Shown one piece after another: positions 35,560 through 47,014 of a stretch of DNA of 64,000 nt. Origin of the DNA: Siphonodentalium dalli. Its lineage: Eukaryota > Mollusca > Scaphopoda > Gadilida > Siphonodentaliidae. Where the stretch lies: the NCBI GenBank assembly GCA_032622095.1, contig CP136067.1, forward strand, positions 39,847,549-39,911,548. Direction: 5' to 3'. The position numbers were made by a program, and so were the translations under genes. The notes below the pieces were generated by a model. It searched no databases, was not told the origin of the DNA, and saw nothing but the letters and a program-made list of their open reading frames with translations. How positions within the stretch are numbered: the first letter of the stretch is position 1; each line of letters opens with the position of its first letter.

Positions 35560-36240
35560 GATATGAGATAACTGGTGTTGTAGGGTAGCCCGTAAAACAA
35601 ATTAAGTAATCACCCCTTTCACCAACCCGATCCAAAGTTGCCGCCGTCCAAGGGGTGGGGTCATATAGGGTACCCACGACATTCAGTATATTTTGGGGGC
35701 CACCCTACAACACCCATTATACCACATCAAACGGTTAAGGGCCGATAAATTGTATAGGTGCCATATTTGAACCCATCTGGGGCGGCCATTTTGGATCGCG
35801 AAGGGTGATAGCGGGTGAATATTTAGTTTGTCTCAGGGGTCACCATACAACACACTTTATTCGACCTAAAGTGGGGGGGGATTTCACGGGTACCATATAT
35901 GGACCCCTCTGATCAGTTATCATTTTCGCTCGAGGTGGGCTGAAGGTGTGAAAATTTAGCTCGCTTTGCGAGCCACCGAACAACACCCTTTATTTGATCT
36001 ATATCGGTCAAGTGGCCGAGAAATAATGTGTACCCTATTTGACCCCTTCTGAGCGGCGACCATTTTGGATCGGGTATGGTTGAAAGGGGTGATATTTATA
36101 AGTTTGTTTGGTGCCACCATAGAAAGCCATTATTTGTCTCAAATCGGTCAATAGGCCGAGATAAATGTCATTCCCATTCGACCCCTTGTGGTAAAAACTA
36201 ATGAATATTCAGTTTGTCTTGGAGCCATCGCACCTAACCC
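35560..36240. repeat. Degenerate ~160-bp tandem units
   Basis: Recurring CACCATACAACACCC, ATCGGTCAAGGGGCCGA-like and GGCGGCCATTTTGGATCG motifs mark four to five old units. A further fragment is at about 40310-40420. Confidence 0.7.
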
Positions 36241-36267
36241 GTGTTTCCCCGTTCTCTCTGTGCTAGT

Positions 36268-36710
36268 TTAACCCTTTACCCAACAGAACGGCCCTGTGCC
36301 AATGCATTCTCTTATATATGCGAGTCGGCCATAGGTCGCCTCGCATATATAAGAGAATGTATTGGCTTAACACATATTAAAAATGATAAAATTGTCAAAG
36401 AATGTAGAACAAAATTATAAAAAATGTAAGAAAAAATTATAAAATTGTTAAAGAATGTAAGAAAAATGGTAAAAAAAGATTTTTTTTAGGCCAATGCATT
36501 CTCTTATATATGCGAGGCGACCTATGATCGACTCGCATATATAAGAGAATGCATTGGCACAGGGCATAACTGTAAATATCACAATGTGGTCGATGAACCG
36601 GTTCCAATGATATCCATATTTGTATGGTGTTATTGAGACAGACGGAAGATATTTTAGGCTGTTGAAGCTTTATATGGGCGTTTTGGCAGTTTTGTTGGGT
36701 AAAGGGTTAA
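36268..36710 (+). mobile_element. Complete TTAA MITE with two hairpins
   Basis: TTAACCCTTTACCCAACA to TTGGGTAAAGGGTTAA with TTAA at both ends, same order of parts as 7054-7449. It sits in the TRPM S6-TRP intron. Confidence 0.9.
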
Positions 36711-36861
36711 ATCGGACGTTCATATCCCAATTGAGCCCGGGTCCCGGGTTTATAGTAGCTTCTCTGCGATCGTACGCATTGTTTCTAAAACATCATTTTT
36801 GCACGAAAAATCGGCGTACACAACTCGCAATTGAGATATATCGATAGTTAAATCATACAAG

Positions 36862-37339
36862 AATATATATGAGACTAGCCGATGAGCCCGACGTTGTCCG
36901 GGCTATTCAAAAACCAAATGTCAAGTCGATAGCTCCACCCGTTTCCGAGATCTGGTCTGCGCATGCGCGAAGCTGGCGTCGCACGGGCTCGGCGACCAGA
37001 TAAAATCCGTATCCGGGGCAAGATACATTCACATAGCAAATTTCAAGTCGATAGCTCCACCCGTTTCCGAGATCTCGTCTGCGCATGCGCGAAGCTGGCG
37101 TCGCACGGGCTCGGCGACCCGATAAAATTCGTATCCGGGGCAAGATACGTTCACATACCAAATTTCAAGTCGATAGCTCCACCCGTTTCCGAGATCTCGT
37201 CTGCGCATGCGCGAAGCGGGCGCCGCACGGGCTCACCAATACGACAACGTCGACCGCCTGGTCAAACTACACACACGTACCAAGTTTCGTCCAGATCGGT
37301 CGAGAATCGTAGACAGAGGTCTTCAAAATATATATGAGA
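36862..37339. mobile_element. Tandem-unit element with 13-bp target duplication
   Basis: AATATATATGAGA occurs at 36862-36874 and 37327-37339. Between them are the head CTAGCCGATGAGCCCGAC with hairpin arm GTCCGGGC, then three 122-bp units (each with CAAGTCGATAGCTCCACCCG and TGCGCATGCGCGAAGC), the last worn. The duplication shows insertion as one unit. The open frames here are repeat translations. Confidence 0.85.
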
Positions 37340-37614
37340 TTTCAACGCAATGTTTACAAAATATTTATAGGTGACCTCTGACCTCTGTCAGTGCTAACGC
37401 GACGTAATTTTATGTAAACAAGTCGCATGGCACATGTGTTTATTCCATATGTTCACTAACTTCGAGTACGTTAATATGGGCTTTCTGTATACCATTATAA
37501 CCATGAGATATGCATCTTTCCAATGATGTCGGATTTTACTGTTATACGCTAGAATGTTTCCGTAGGGAGATGACAAAGGCGCTCCCAGAACGTGGGCGGA
37601 AAAACTACTACGGC

Positions 37615-40270
37615 GTGGTAATGGGACGGTGCACAGGCTGTCGAGCAGGGAATATATACAACGGGAAGGTTCACTTCCTATTGGCTCAACGTAATGCATG
37701 ACGTCGCCAGCATCCGCCATTCTGGTAGGATACTACAGCGAATTGCGTCATTGGTTACTGTAGCGCTATTCGCCTTGTGTGTAAACAAATACAAATAGTA
37801 GGCCTATATAAGAATAAACAATTAGACAAAAAGCAACATTTGTGACTATATATCATAATTAATCCACCAACATGAATTTTTTTTATTTTAAAGCAAATGA
37901 GTATTTATTTCAACCAAATTACGCTGTCTTTCTTGCCAATTTTCGTTTGTTATTCAATTGCGAAATTTTGGCTGAGATCATTCAATTCATAATTGTGATG
38001 ATGCCTATTTTAAATTAAAATGCCGGCGTACCAAATATTGAAACATAAACTTAAAATAAAATTCATTTGGAAACATTACAGAATAATTCCATGCTTGTGT
38101 GCTCTCGCGGCTATGAAGAGTCAAAGTCAAAGTGTGGGTGGACCCTGGAGCCCTGTGAGATTTTACACAATTCTGAGGCTTCTCAAGTCAATAACATCAA
38201 TGCTAGTGAAGTAGTTGCTATGTAGTAATGTACATTCATTAGGCTGCACTAGCCACACCCTTAGTCATTGCTACATTAATAATTTAATATTTGGAATAAA
38301 ATACTTAGTCATTTCAAGCATTACCCATTAAAACATTACCCATTAAAAAATATTTAATTATATACTATAGATTTATAAATAGGCTACATATGATTTTGTT
38401 TTTGTTATGAAGAAAGATTAATTAATTAGTGAGTGTTCAAACATTTACAGGCTATATATAAATGTATTTTACTCATGTTGAGCCTTGCATAGTCCTTGCG
38501 TTCATGGTATATGAGAACTCAGAGAATGAGAATTTGGGAAATTTAGGCTACATATGCTTCTTTTTTATTTTAATATAACAAAGATTGAAATTTTCACACA
38601 CATCAAGGCAATATATTTTTATAACTACATCAAAATTTCCCAAATAAACGCATCATATTAATAATGATATATATGACCCAGAGATGCTATAATTTATAAA
38701 TTCTTGAATAAATACTGGGTATTGTAAGTTATGTTTGCCAATATGTTACATACCAGTAGGCATGTAGTGTACTGTGTAGCCAATATAAGAACATAATGTC
38801 ATCGGTTATTTTTGGAAAACATAGAGGATGATTGTATCTCCATGGCACCTCATAATTATTGACACCATAAGGTAAATTAATCATGATTGCGTGACACATG
38901 TCTATCACATTGTAAGTACCGGTACCACACCATTTGCTGAAAACGACACAATATTATATAGTGCTGTATGCTAATAACAGAACTTTAAAATTATTGTTTC
39001 CCCATACCATAGACTATATTTAAGAGTAGGCGGATAGGCCTATATATTATACAGGTATGTGTGATTTACTTAACTTATACTTGCAGGTAGGTTTAAATAT
39101 TTAAACTGTTATTTTGATATTGAAAATCTATAGATATCACACAAATAATTAAATATATAGGCCTACATCTGCCGCCATGCACTATACATAGCCTATCCAA
39201 CAGACTGAACATGGTTTTCCATACAATTTAAGTACTATAAGGACAAAATATGGATAGGAAATGTAAATAAAATATTTGTAACTACCTGGTATTAAAGTCT
39301 TACCGGTATGGTTTTTTTGTATGTGGGTAGCAGGGTAGGTATAGGACCAGGGAAGTTTATATCATGGTCCAAAGATTTGATATTTGGTGGATGTTTTTAA
39401 ATATCAAGTATTTCAGATTGATAAAATGGCACTGCAAACATAATGAAATGTAGTGTATAAAGTGTAACATACAATTTATTTGTAATACAGCATACTGGTA
39501 GCATGTATATGTGTCCCACCAACCCCTCTAATTGATGTAAACTCATCATATATTGATGGTACATACATATAGTGTATGCGAGATTAGTGAAATATATCAT
39601 GTATGCAGGACTCAATATAAATGGCATTAACTTGTACTCAGAATCCATAATTATTCCCAAATCAACTGGTATGCCAGTTTCATAATAAAAGTGGCATCTT
39701 GAATGTAAGCCCTACTGAATGGTGGAGCTGTTAAAACATGTTTAAATTGTGGTTATATTCTAAGCAATTAATTTAAATGACCAAGGTTGTGAACTTTGAT
39801 CCCAAAATAGATCTCAATTTTTTTAAACTAGAGACATCACTCAGGTAATGTTGTGGACATAGTCAAATTATGAAAGACAGTCGTATTTGACACAGAAATC
39901 CCACCCAGTGAGTTTGTTTCCTAGTACTATATTACTGGTAGACATACAAGTTAAATGAATTTTCAATTCGATCCATTCGAATATATCATATATGGATATG
40001 GATTACCACTTTAGTTCCTCTACTTCAGCGATTTGTTGATCCCACAAATATCCTGGTTGACACTTTAATTTGTAAATCATTTTCAAACTCCCACACTTTT
40101 AACTTATTAGTAAAAGTAAACAAGGAAGTAACGATGCGATGACGTACGTTCCTACCAGGGATCCTACCAGAATGGCGTCATGACAACTTCCGGTGATTAC
40201 CACAAATGCGCGGGTGAACCTTCCCGTTGTATATATTCCCTGCTGTCGAGACAATGTGCAATAATACCGA
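37615..40270. mobile_element. ~2.65-kb element with ~110-bp terminal inverted repeats
   Basis: GCAGGGAATATATACAACGG then GAAGGTTCAC, continuing to CGCCATTCTGGTAGGAT, occurs at 37635-37730 and in inverted orientation at 40155-40245. The interior is AT-rich with no ORF of note. Either a non-autonomous DNA transposon or two inverted copies of one repeat flanking unique intron. Confidence 0.6.
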
Positions 40271-40429
40271 CCGATTATAACACGGCCAAGACAGCCTGTG
40301 GAAACGCGGGCTAGGAGCAACCCTACAATACCCTTCGCTTGACCAAAATCGGCCAAGGGACCGAAAAATATATTTGACCCCCTCTGGACGCCGTAAATGT
40401 ATCTGACTGAATGCAGAGGTCAATCAGTT

Positions 40430-40590
40430 TATTTCATGGCCACAAATTAGTTATTTCGTGGCCACGAATTAGTTATTTCGTGGCCACGAATTAGGATTTC
40501 GTGGTCACGAATTAGTTATTTTGTGGCCACGAATTAGTATTTCGTGGCCACGAAATAAAACAAAAATGTCCCATGTCCAAAACCAGCCAC
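40430..40590. repeat. GTGGCCACGAATTAGTTATT array
   Basis: About six ~20-bp units, inverted relative to 34225-35470, with the same outer sequence (TGTCCCATGTCC). It ends about 65 bp from the S6 exon donor. Confidence 0.85.
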
Positions 40591-40654
40591 CGTTGAAATG
40601 GCTGCTGTATGAGGGACATTTACATATACAACGATAGCTACATGTCACACTTAC

Positions 40655-40754
40655 CTGAACATGGCAATAAGGAGGTTGAGTAACAACACGTTACAAACGA
40701 GCATGTATGCACCGAGGAGATAGAGCACCAAATATCCACCCACGTCAGTCGAAG
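40655..40754 (-). CDS. TRPM channel exon: S6 helix
   Basis: Minus strand: acceptor TTTTTTCACAG and donor CAG|GTAAGT bound 100 bp (two bases, 32 codons, two bases). It encodes GGYLVLYLLGAYMLVCNVLL then LNLLIAMF, the pore-lining S6 helix. NxLLxNLLIAMF is the hallmark of TRPM channels. Phases match both neighbours: the S5 exon leaves one base and the TRP exon starts with one base. Direct joining to the S5 exon gives a post-filter loop of only ~10 residues, much shorter than in vertebrate TRPM2, so a small phase 1-1 exon may be missing from my reading. Confidence 0.93.
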
Positions 40755-40784
40755 CTGTGAAAAAAATAACCAGACATATAGATA

Positions 40785-40978
40785 TACAGTAATGTCCTAA
40801 ATAATCGACTCCTTAACCACAGCAGAATTATGGGTAATTTTTCAGGATTTAGTCAGATTTAGTCGGTGAGAGCTTTCCGATGAATGGCAACAAGCCATAT
40901 TTCCAACTTAATCCTGAAAAATTATCCATAAATCTACTGTGGTTAAGGAGTCGAGTATTTAGGGCATTACTGTAGAAG
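40785..40978. mobile_element. Foldback element, second member
   Basis: ACAGTAATGTCCTAAATAATC to TATTTAGGGCATTACTGT, with arms homologous to 24126-24342 but more diverged and with a damaged centre. It lies ~30 bp from the S6 exon acceptor. Confidence 0.85.
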
Positions 40979-41439
40979 GATACAAGACTAGTGTGTGAAC
41001 ATGCGAGTTTGCAAGCTGCAAAATAGAGTTCAGTCCCCTTGCTGCTGGCATGTGTATTTTTTTAATTAAATCTGACATTTTTTTTATTGAAAGCGTTTTG
41101 TCAGTTTCAATCCATTCTGGCTTGATCTAGACAATGTTCAAATGAATATGGACAGTTCAGTTTCTCAGAATAATGCAGAATGAATTGTAACCTATGAAAG
41201 TCTCAAATAAATAAATGTGCGATTTCTTCACATTATGTGAAGGTGCTGGCAGGGGACTGAAATCTACATGGAGCTTGGCGAGCTTTTAGTGACGCGATGG
41301 TATAATTTAACCCCTTTTATACTAAAGCATCACCGATGAGTAGTTATCCCATAGGAAATGTTCAGATTTCAGGGGGCTGTCAGACACATTCTAATTAACA
41401 ACAACAATAGTAATTTTATTGAGCTATATATACACATTA

Positions 41440-41603
41440 TCGGTACAGTGAAGTGATATGGGCTGAAGTATCACGTCGAGTTGACGATGTCAGGTCGCCG
41501 TATCAAACGAGCTGCCGCAGGCAGCGAGTTTGATGCGGTGATCTGACATCGTCAACGAGACGTGATACTGCAGCCCATATCACTTCACTGTACCGATAAA
41601 GCG
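41440..41603. repeat. Foldback beside the Crypton gene
   Basis: CGGTACAGTGAAGTGATATG and its arm through GACGATGTCAG are mirrored after a short centre (CTGCCGCAGGCAG), ending at ATCACTTCACTGTACCG. The arms are ~75 bp. It is 230 bp beyond the recombinase frame; whether it belongs to that element is unknown. Confidence 0.8.
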
Positions 41604-41835
41604 TTTATTATATGACGCATGTTTGGTCCATCCCATGTCACAAAGGGCAAAACTACTTCGTTACACCATTCCATGTCATCACCCGGGCAAATGTACTCCA
41701 TTGGACATTCCCAGTCATCACCCGAAACTCCCATTTTTAGGCCAAGGTCGAGGAACTATTTGTGTTGAATTTGGGGGTGATTCGCACAAACGCGTAATAA
41801 TACAAAACAAATCTTTCGTAATAAGTCTGAACAGT

Positions 41836-43530
41836 TTAATTTTCGAACAAAAACATGTGAATGACAAATTTAATCCGATTCGGTGTCAGAATCGCTCTCG
41901 ATGACAGCAATTCTCCTGCGTTTTGGTGGTTTGCTTTCAGCTGTTTTGCCTGTGTCATTTGCGCTTGGGAATTGATCCTGTTGATATTCACTCCCTGATG
42001 TACCGGTACTAAAGGAGATGCTGGTGTGGCAACAGGGTTATTCGAAGGAATTTCAGTCACATTCACAGTGGGTCCCGGTGATGATGGATGTGGAACTGAT
42101 GTGTTTCCAATCGACAGAATGTCACTCATGGTATGTTGCATGTCATTTGATGCCGCTGCGTAATTGTTGATAGATTGTACATTTTTGTGGCCGCTTAGCT
42201 GCTGACTGGTGGTAGGCGCAACTCCGGCATGTAAAAGTCTTGTACACGTAGCTTTACGGGCACTGTGGTTTGTCTTTTTTCCCGGTAACTCCGCTTTCTC
42301 CGCCATCATTTTCATTAATTTTCTTAAAGTATTCTCCCCAAGGGGCTGATCCTTATACCACGCAATTGATCCAGGGCGCCTCTTGTAATTTATGGCCAGG
42401 TAAAACGGACTCTCTTGTGTTTTCATCTTTTCGGGCCTATGTTCCATAAATGCTCGGTACGCGATAACAGGACAGTTCTCAGGATCATTGGGCGTTGCAA
42501 ACTGCTTTGGCCGAAATTTCCTGCTATCGCTGGTTGCTCCTGTTCGTGTCTTGGTATCTCTTTCAGAATATTCTAGGTATTCTGCTCCGTGCTCATCTTT
42601 TTTAAGCTGGACATCACCCCATCGCAGACTCCGATTTTCTTGACCGCCCCGCAAACCAAACATTTTGGTATTCTGTAGCCACATTTTATTTTTCAGTCTT
42701 ACTGGACTTAAATTGCCGATACATCCTTTGTTTTTCAAGATCTCTTCTTCCCGTACAGTCAATGTATCCGCAGCATTTGGTCGTCCGCAAAAACCTTTTT
42801 GTTTAAGTTCCTTGCGTTTTGAAGCAAGTACACCTCGCGATGCCCGGAACTGAAAGTCTGTAACAATGTCGTATGGATAAGAATTCTCGGATAGGTGGCG
42901 AGCAATGGCACGGTGATAACTCGTGAGGGTGTCGGGCTCATATTCCGATCCGTCCGCTTTCCTTAAACTGAGAATGAAGGCAGATATTTGGTTATCAAGT
43001 ACATTGGGAGGAAGTACTGTCACAGCACGCATCTCATTTTTACTAATCAACCATTGACTGAACAATCTTGCGACTGACTGTGTCTTCCTCTCTGTATTCC
43101 TGTTCTTCATCTTCTCGGAAAATTCACCCACCTCCTGGTTTGTCATATTTAGAAACGTTGGGGCGTTCTTGCTGACTGATGCCGGTGATGGTGCTCTTGA
43201 AAGACTAGAACTTGGTGCGATTCCACTGATTGTAGGTACTGGTATATTAATACATTCAGATGGTGTCAGCATGCTATCAATAGATGGAATGGAACTACTA
43301 ACCGCATCTGCTGTCAGTCTCATGGGAATAGCAAAGTCATATTCACAAGTCATTCCAATATTTTCATTTGAAGGCAATGCCAATGGCCCTAAATAAGCTA
43401 ATACGTCTGTTTCATTTGGTAGAGTGAGAGTTTCTTCTACTACAAAATTCCCCTGAACATCACTAACACCCAGCAGCATTTTTTCTATTGCCTGGGAGCT
43501 TAAATCATCAATAAATTCGTCTGGTTCCAT
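41836..43530 (-). CDS. Crypton-type tyrosine recombinase
   Basis: A single 564-codon frame. Residues 1-125 are acidic and Ser/Pro-rich; 130-235 form the core-binding helical domain; 255-460 are the catalytic domain. Visible tyrosine-recombinase residues are Arg294 (FGLRGGQE), His422-x-x-Arg425 (NHSARKATCTRLLHAG), His448 (LSGHKNVQ) and the nucleophile Tyr457. This domain is shared by Crypton transposons and the derived KCTD1/QRICH1/ZMYM vertebrate proteins. It would cut and rejoin DNA through a Tyr-linked intermediate. After about residue 500 the adjacent frame reads on to PPKRRRIAVIESDSDTESD and a stop, the likelier original tail, so a late frameshift near 42.0 kb is probable. The catalytic part is uninterrupted. 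It sits in the TRPM S5-S6 intron in the same orientation. Confidence 0.9.
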   Translation of the reverse strand: MEPDEFIDDLSSQAIEKMLLGVSDVQGNFVVEETLTLPNETDVLAYLGPLALPSNENIGMTCEYDFAIPMRLTADAVSSSIPSIDSMLTPSECINIPVPTISGIAPSSSLSRAPSPASVSKNAPTFLNMTNQEVGEFSEKMKNRNTERKTQSVARLFSQWLISKNEMRAVTVLPPNVLDNQISAFILSLRKADGSEYEPDTLTSYHRAIARHLSENSYPYDIVTDFQFRASRGVLASKRKELKQKGFCGRPNAADTLTVREEEILKNKGCIGNLSPVRLKNKMWLQNTKMFGLRGGQENRSLRWGDVQLKKDEHGAEYLEYSERDTKTRTGATSDSRKFRPKQFATPNDPENCPVIAYRAFMEHRPEKMKTQESPFYLAINYKRRPGSIAWYKDQPLGENTLRKLMKMMAEKAELPGKKTNHSARKATCTRLLHAGVAPTTSQQLSGHKNVQSINNYAAASNDMQHTMSDILSIGNTSVPHPSSPGPTVNVTEIPSNNPVATPASPLVPVHQGVNINRINSQAQMTQAKQLKANHQNAGELLSSRAILTPNRIKFVIHMFLFEN

Positions 43531-44129
43531 TACTTGTAGTTTAATTTATAATTAGTTAAAGCAGACGAATATTTGACGTACGCCGAACGGTTCCGCACAC
43601 TGTCCGGCACAGTGTCCGCACACCAAAAGTTATTTCCGGTTGTCAGTTTATACGATAATGCGCACGCGCAGTTGGTCAGGATATACGCGCGACAATAGAA
43701 CAGACCCGTTTACGCTTCAAACGAACATACCTGATAAATAGTTCCCAACTTCTGGTGACCTAATTTCACAGGATACTGATACGGAATTCAAACTATACTG
43801 ATACGGAATTCACAGGATACCGATACGACTTCTGACCAGACATGCGTTTTCCGACTGCTCGGAATTCACCGCCAAACAATAGTGATATTTGTAAGGTATT
43901 AGTGGTAGTCATATAATAAACATCCATATACATCGAATTGTATATTCTATTTTTGTCTGTATGAAACGGTTACCATTCAATATTTTATATGTTTAGGAGA
44001 TGGCTTATGATAAGCGATATGCTTACTGCCTAATCCTGTTATAACCATCAATATCTTCCATCATAAATTCATCATACAGGTGAATTTTTTACATTATTTT
44101 GGTTAAAATAAAATGTGTATAAACTAAAT

Positions 44130-44312
44130 GTTCAGATAACAAATAGGTCGTTTGTTGACCTTATATTCTAAACATTTTAGGGCTCCTTCTGCACTTCTAT
44201 TTATTTGTTGTCTGCTTTTATCACCTTAACATCCCTCCAAATTAATAATAGGCCATTCCGATGTACACGTTTGAACTGACTGGGAGAATCCATTTAGAAT
44301 AGAAAGGGTTAA
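44130..44312 (-). mobile_element. TTAA-type MITE fragment (AGAAAGGGTTAA end)
   Basis: Contains AAATGTTCAGATAAC, CCCTCCAAATTAATAATAGG and the terminus GGGAGAATCCATTTAGAATA then GAAAGGGTTAA, the inverted counterpart of 896-1030. Confidence 0.6.
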
Positions 44313-44673
44313 TAATATAGAAATTGTATTGACAAGAAGCACGCAATTGGACAAATGGTGACAACATTTATCAAGTTATAGCTAAATGTGAAATTTATTT
44401 TGGAGATGAATTCAGGGTTCCAGGCTCCAGTTACAACAGCAACAACTTACAAAATATAATTTAACATTACTATTCACTTTATTCCACTGCAAACATATTT
44501 TGAAGGCACGGATGACCTTCGCGGTGGATACTGCTGTTAAAGGTACGGGCGGCCTTCGTTGTGTATAATAATAAAGAAATAACAGTTACTAAATTATGAA
44601 AAGTTCCTCAAGAATATACCGACAGTATAATATAATGATAGTATGAATGCGATATTATCCACAAACACACATT

Positions 44674-45060
44674 TGCGGTCCAGTGGTTAGCGTGTCGGAC
44701 TTGTATTCGCTGTAAACACGTCGATATGAGTTCGCAGCGCGTCGCCGGTCATTGAGTCTCCACACATGGCAGTAGCTTGGTCGCTTTGAGCTACGTGCAA
44801 TTGTCGGATTGCTCGCTGTTTCAAAACCCGCGCCATGTTGTGACCCTTGAGCAAGGTCGCTCGTACTGTGTCGGCTTCGCATCACTCATGCGTTAAAAGA
44901 GTACCAGTCAGTTTGTCATACTGATGAGTATCAGAGCATGTTCTGATCAAACTAGAGCAGCGCCTGCAATGGCTGCAGCCGGTTCATTGGTTGGCTTGTA
45001 CAAATGACTGGGGTAATATTGTACCAAGCGTGTTAGAGTAAGTAATTGGTTAATCGCTAT
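44674..45060 (+). mobile_element. tRNA-derived SINE
   Basis: The head GCGGTCCAGTGGTTAGCGTG resembles a tRNA 5' half with a Pol III box A, and GAGTTCGCAGCG about 45 nt on stands where box B (GGTTCGANNC) belongs. A body follows with CAAATGACTGGGGTAATATT near 45005, a segment common to the 3' part of several invertebrate SINEs. No tRNA cloverleaf is intact, so it is not a functional tRNA gene. Confidence 0.7.
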
Positions 45061-45209
45061 ATAAAACTGGTCATTAATATTTGTTTATAGAAATTCTGTA
45101 TAGTGTTTACCGCCAGCTGGCATGTGTAGTTTTTATTAAATTAAAACAAAAAAACGTTTTGGAGCGACTGCAATTCTAGAGTGAAAGCATTCAATTGTGA
45201 GTAATGTTA

Positions 45210-45420
45210 ATAATTTCTATACAAAATAATCATTGATGAGCAGTTATATCTTAGAAAATGTTCAGATAATAAGTTCAATATTAGTTGAACTTATTAACTG
45301 AACATTCCTACCAAAGAAGAATTCTTTCTGGGTTTACAGTTGTCTGATTCTATTTCTGAAAATCCCTCCAAATGACTAATAGACCAGTCCAATGTATACA
45401 TTACTAACTAAGGGTTGTTT
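45210..45420. repeat. MITE-like repeat with GAAAATGTTCAG foldback
   Basis: AATGTTCAGATAATAAGTTC faces GAACTTATTAACTGAACATT; then AATCCCTCCAAATGACTAAT, related to 896-1030, 1498-1578 and 44130-44312. Confidence 0.65.
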
Positions 45421-46353
45421 ACATTGCTGTAGATCTGCATACAGATCTGTGTGAAGTCACGTGTCGCAGATTACTGTGATCGTTGTGATCACAGTATGAT
45501 TACTGATAATGAACACGCACTCATCAGGACTCTGGTAATTGACAATTCACTATGAGTCGTGTCAGTTTAGGCCAGACAAAAAAATTAATCAACTACCAGC
45601 AGACCAAAGCAGTTTATTCTTACACAAGTTGATAATGGTTCGAAGAAAGAATGAAAGGCGCATGAGAACAAACCACATATGAATACACAATATACAACAG
45701 TACTGTTATAGTGTACATGTACACAAATATAAATAGGGCTACTTCATCTACCAGTACACGGGTTCTCGCCTACACAGTGTGAAATACATGGGTTGAAATG
45801 ACAAAGAAAGACTAAGTGTGCACATTCGCCAAGCCCAAGTAACAATTAATCAAATCAGATTTGCCTGCCGCAATGGCTCGGTGTTGATCGTTACTTATAA
45901 CGGATACGATTTGTTCTCACACAAACGAATACCGTTTTCTTTCTGTGTGCATTTCTATATCAACCCGTTTCATTAGTATGCGTGTAGAACCCTATACAGA
46001 TATACAGCAATGTAAACTTACCCTAAACGGTAGAAAGCATATTAGTATAGAGATGGTTAACCATTTTATTACCGAATGGACATTTCATAAACTTTACTTT
46101 GGAGTGACCCATTGTTAATCTTCTTGAGTTGATGTCAACTGCATATATAGAGGCTTTCCAATGAGTCGCAATTCTATACGAAATTTATTGTCCGAGTGCA
46201 CTAAATTCGAGCCGAGCTTTGTGATGAATTTGATACCGATTTTATCACGTAATCATGTTTTAGCAATAAACGATCTCGAAACGCCTGGGGTTACACACAT
46301 TAATATTGATTGCTTTATCACAATATATAAGTATAACAAAACAGTCAACATAC

Positions 46354-46534
46354 CATTGTATTCGTCGAGAAATAGCTCCCCATAGAGATGAAAGAACGCT
46401 TTTTTAAAGAGGTCGATGAATAGATATTTCCAAGTGATCTCATCACCATGCATATTCAATATGGACTCGGAAACAATGGCATATGACACGACAAACAGCA
46501 TCAATATCGCCATAAAATAGAACAGGTCCTTCAT
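46354..46534 (-). CDS. TRPM channel exon: S5 helix and pore start
   Basis: Minus strand: acceptor TTTCTGTTATAG and donor AATG|GTATGT bound 181 bp (60 codons plus one base). It encodes MKDLFYFMAILMLFVVSYAI (end of the S4-S5 linker and S5) and ends FFHLYGELFLDEYN. YGExxxDE is the pore-helix/selectivity-filter segment of TRPM channels, with acidic residues expected at the filter. The reading phase is 0 at the start, matching the S3-S4 exon (…IGRM|MKDL…). Remarkably, the first 24 bases of this exon plus its acceptor are the unit of the tandem array directly upstream. Confidence 0.95.
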
Positions 46535-47014
46535 CTATAACAGAAAATAGAACAGGTCATTAATATGTAACATAAAACGGAAGAAGTCTTTCATCTGTAC
46601 ATAAAATAGAACAGGTCTTTCATCTGTAACATAAAATAGAACAGGTCATTAATATGTAACATAAAATAGAAGAGGTCATTCATCGGTAACATAAAATAGA
46701 ACAGGTCCTTCATATGTAACATAAACTAGAAGAGATCCTCATCTGTAACATAAACTCTAAGAGGTCATTCATCTGTAACATAAAGTAGAACAGGTCTCTC
46801 ATATGTAACATAAACTAGAAGAGGTCATTCATCTGTAACATAAAATATAAGAGGTCATTCATCTGTAATATAAAATAGAAGAGGTCATTCATCTGTAATA
46901 TAATATAGAACAGGTCATTCATCTGTAACGTAAAATAGAACAGGTCATTCATCTGTAACATAAACTAGAGCAGGTCATTCATCTGTAACATAAAATAGAA
47001 GAGGTCATTCATCT
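46535..47014 (-). repeat. 30-bp minisatellite copied from the S5 exon acceptor
   Basis: Sixteen units, all but two exactly 30 bp, abut the exon. On the minus strand the unit is ATGAATGACCTGTTCTATTT then TATGTTACAG, that is the first 24 exon bases followed by an acceptor-like TTACAG. Each unit is ten codons (MNDLFYFMLQ), mostly stop-free. Units with CATCTG on the plus strand keep the AG of the acceptor; those with CATATG have lost it. The array continues at 48297 after an insertion. Confidence 0.95.

Noticed and set aside
36862-37340. Arg/Pro-rich frames (124 and 75 codons)
   Set aside because: They follow the 122-bp repeat units and are out of keeping with a real gene.
44674-44760. Functional tRNA gene
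   Set aside because: Box A/B-like segments exist but no acceptor stem or anticodon loop pairs; fits a SINE head.
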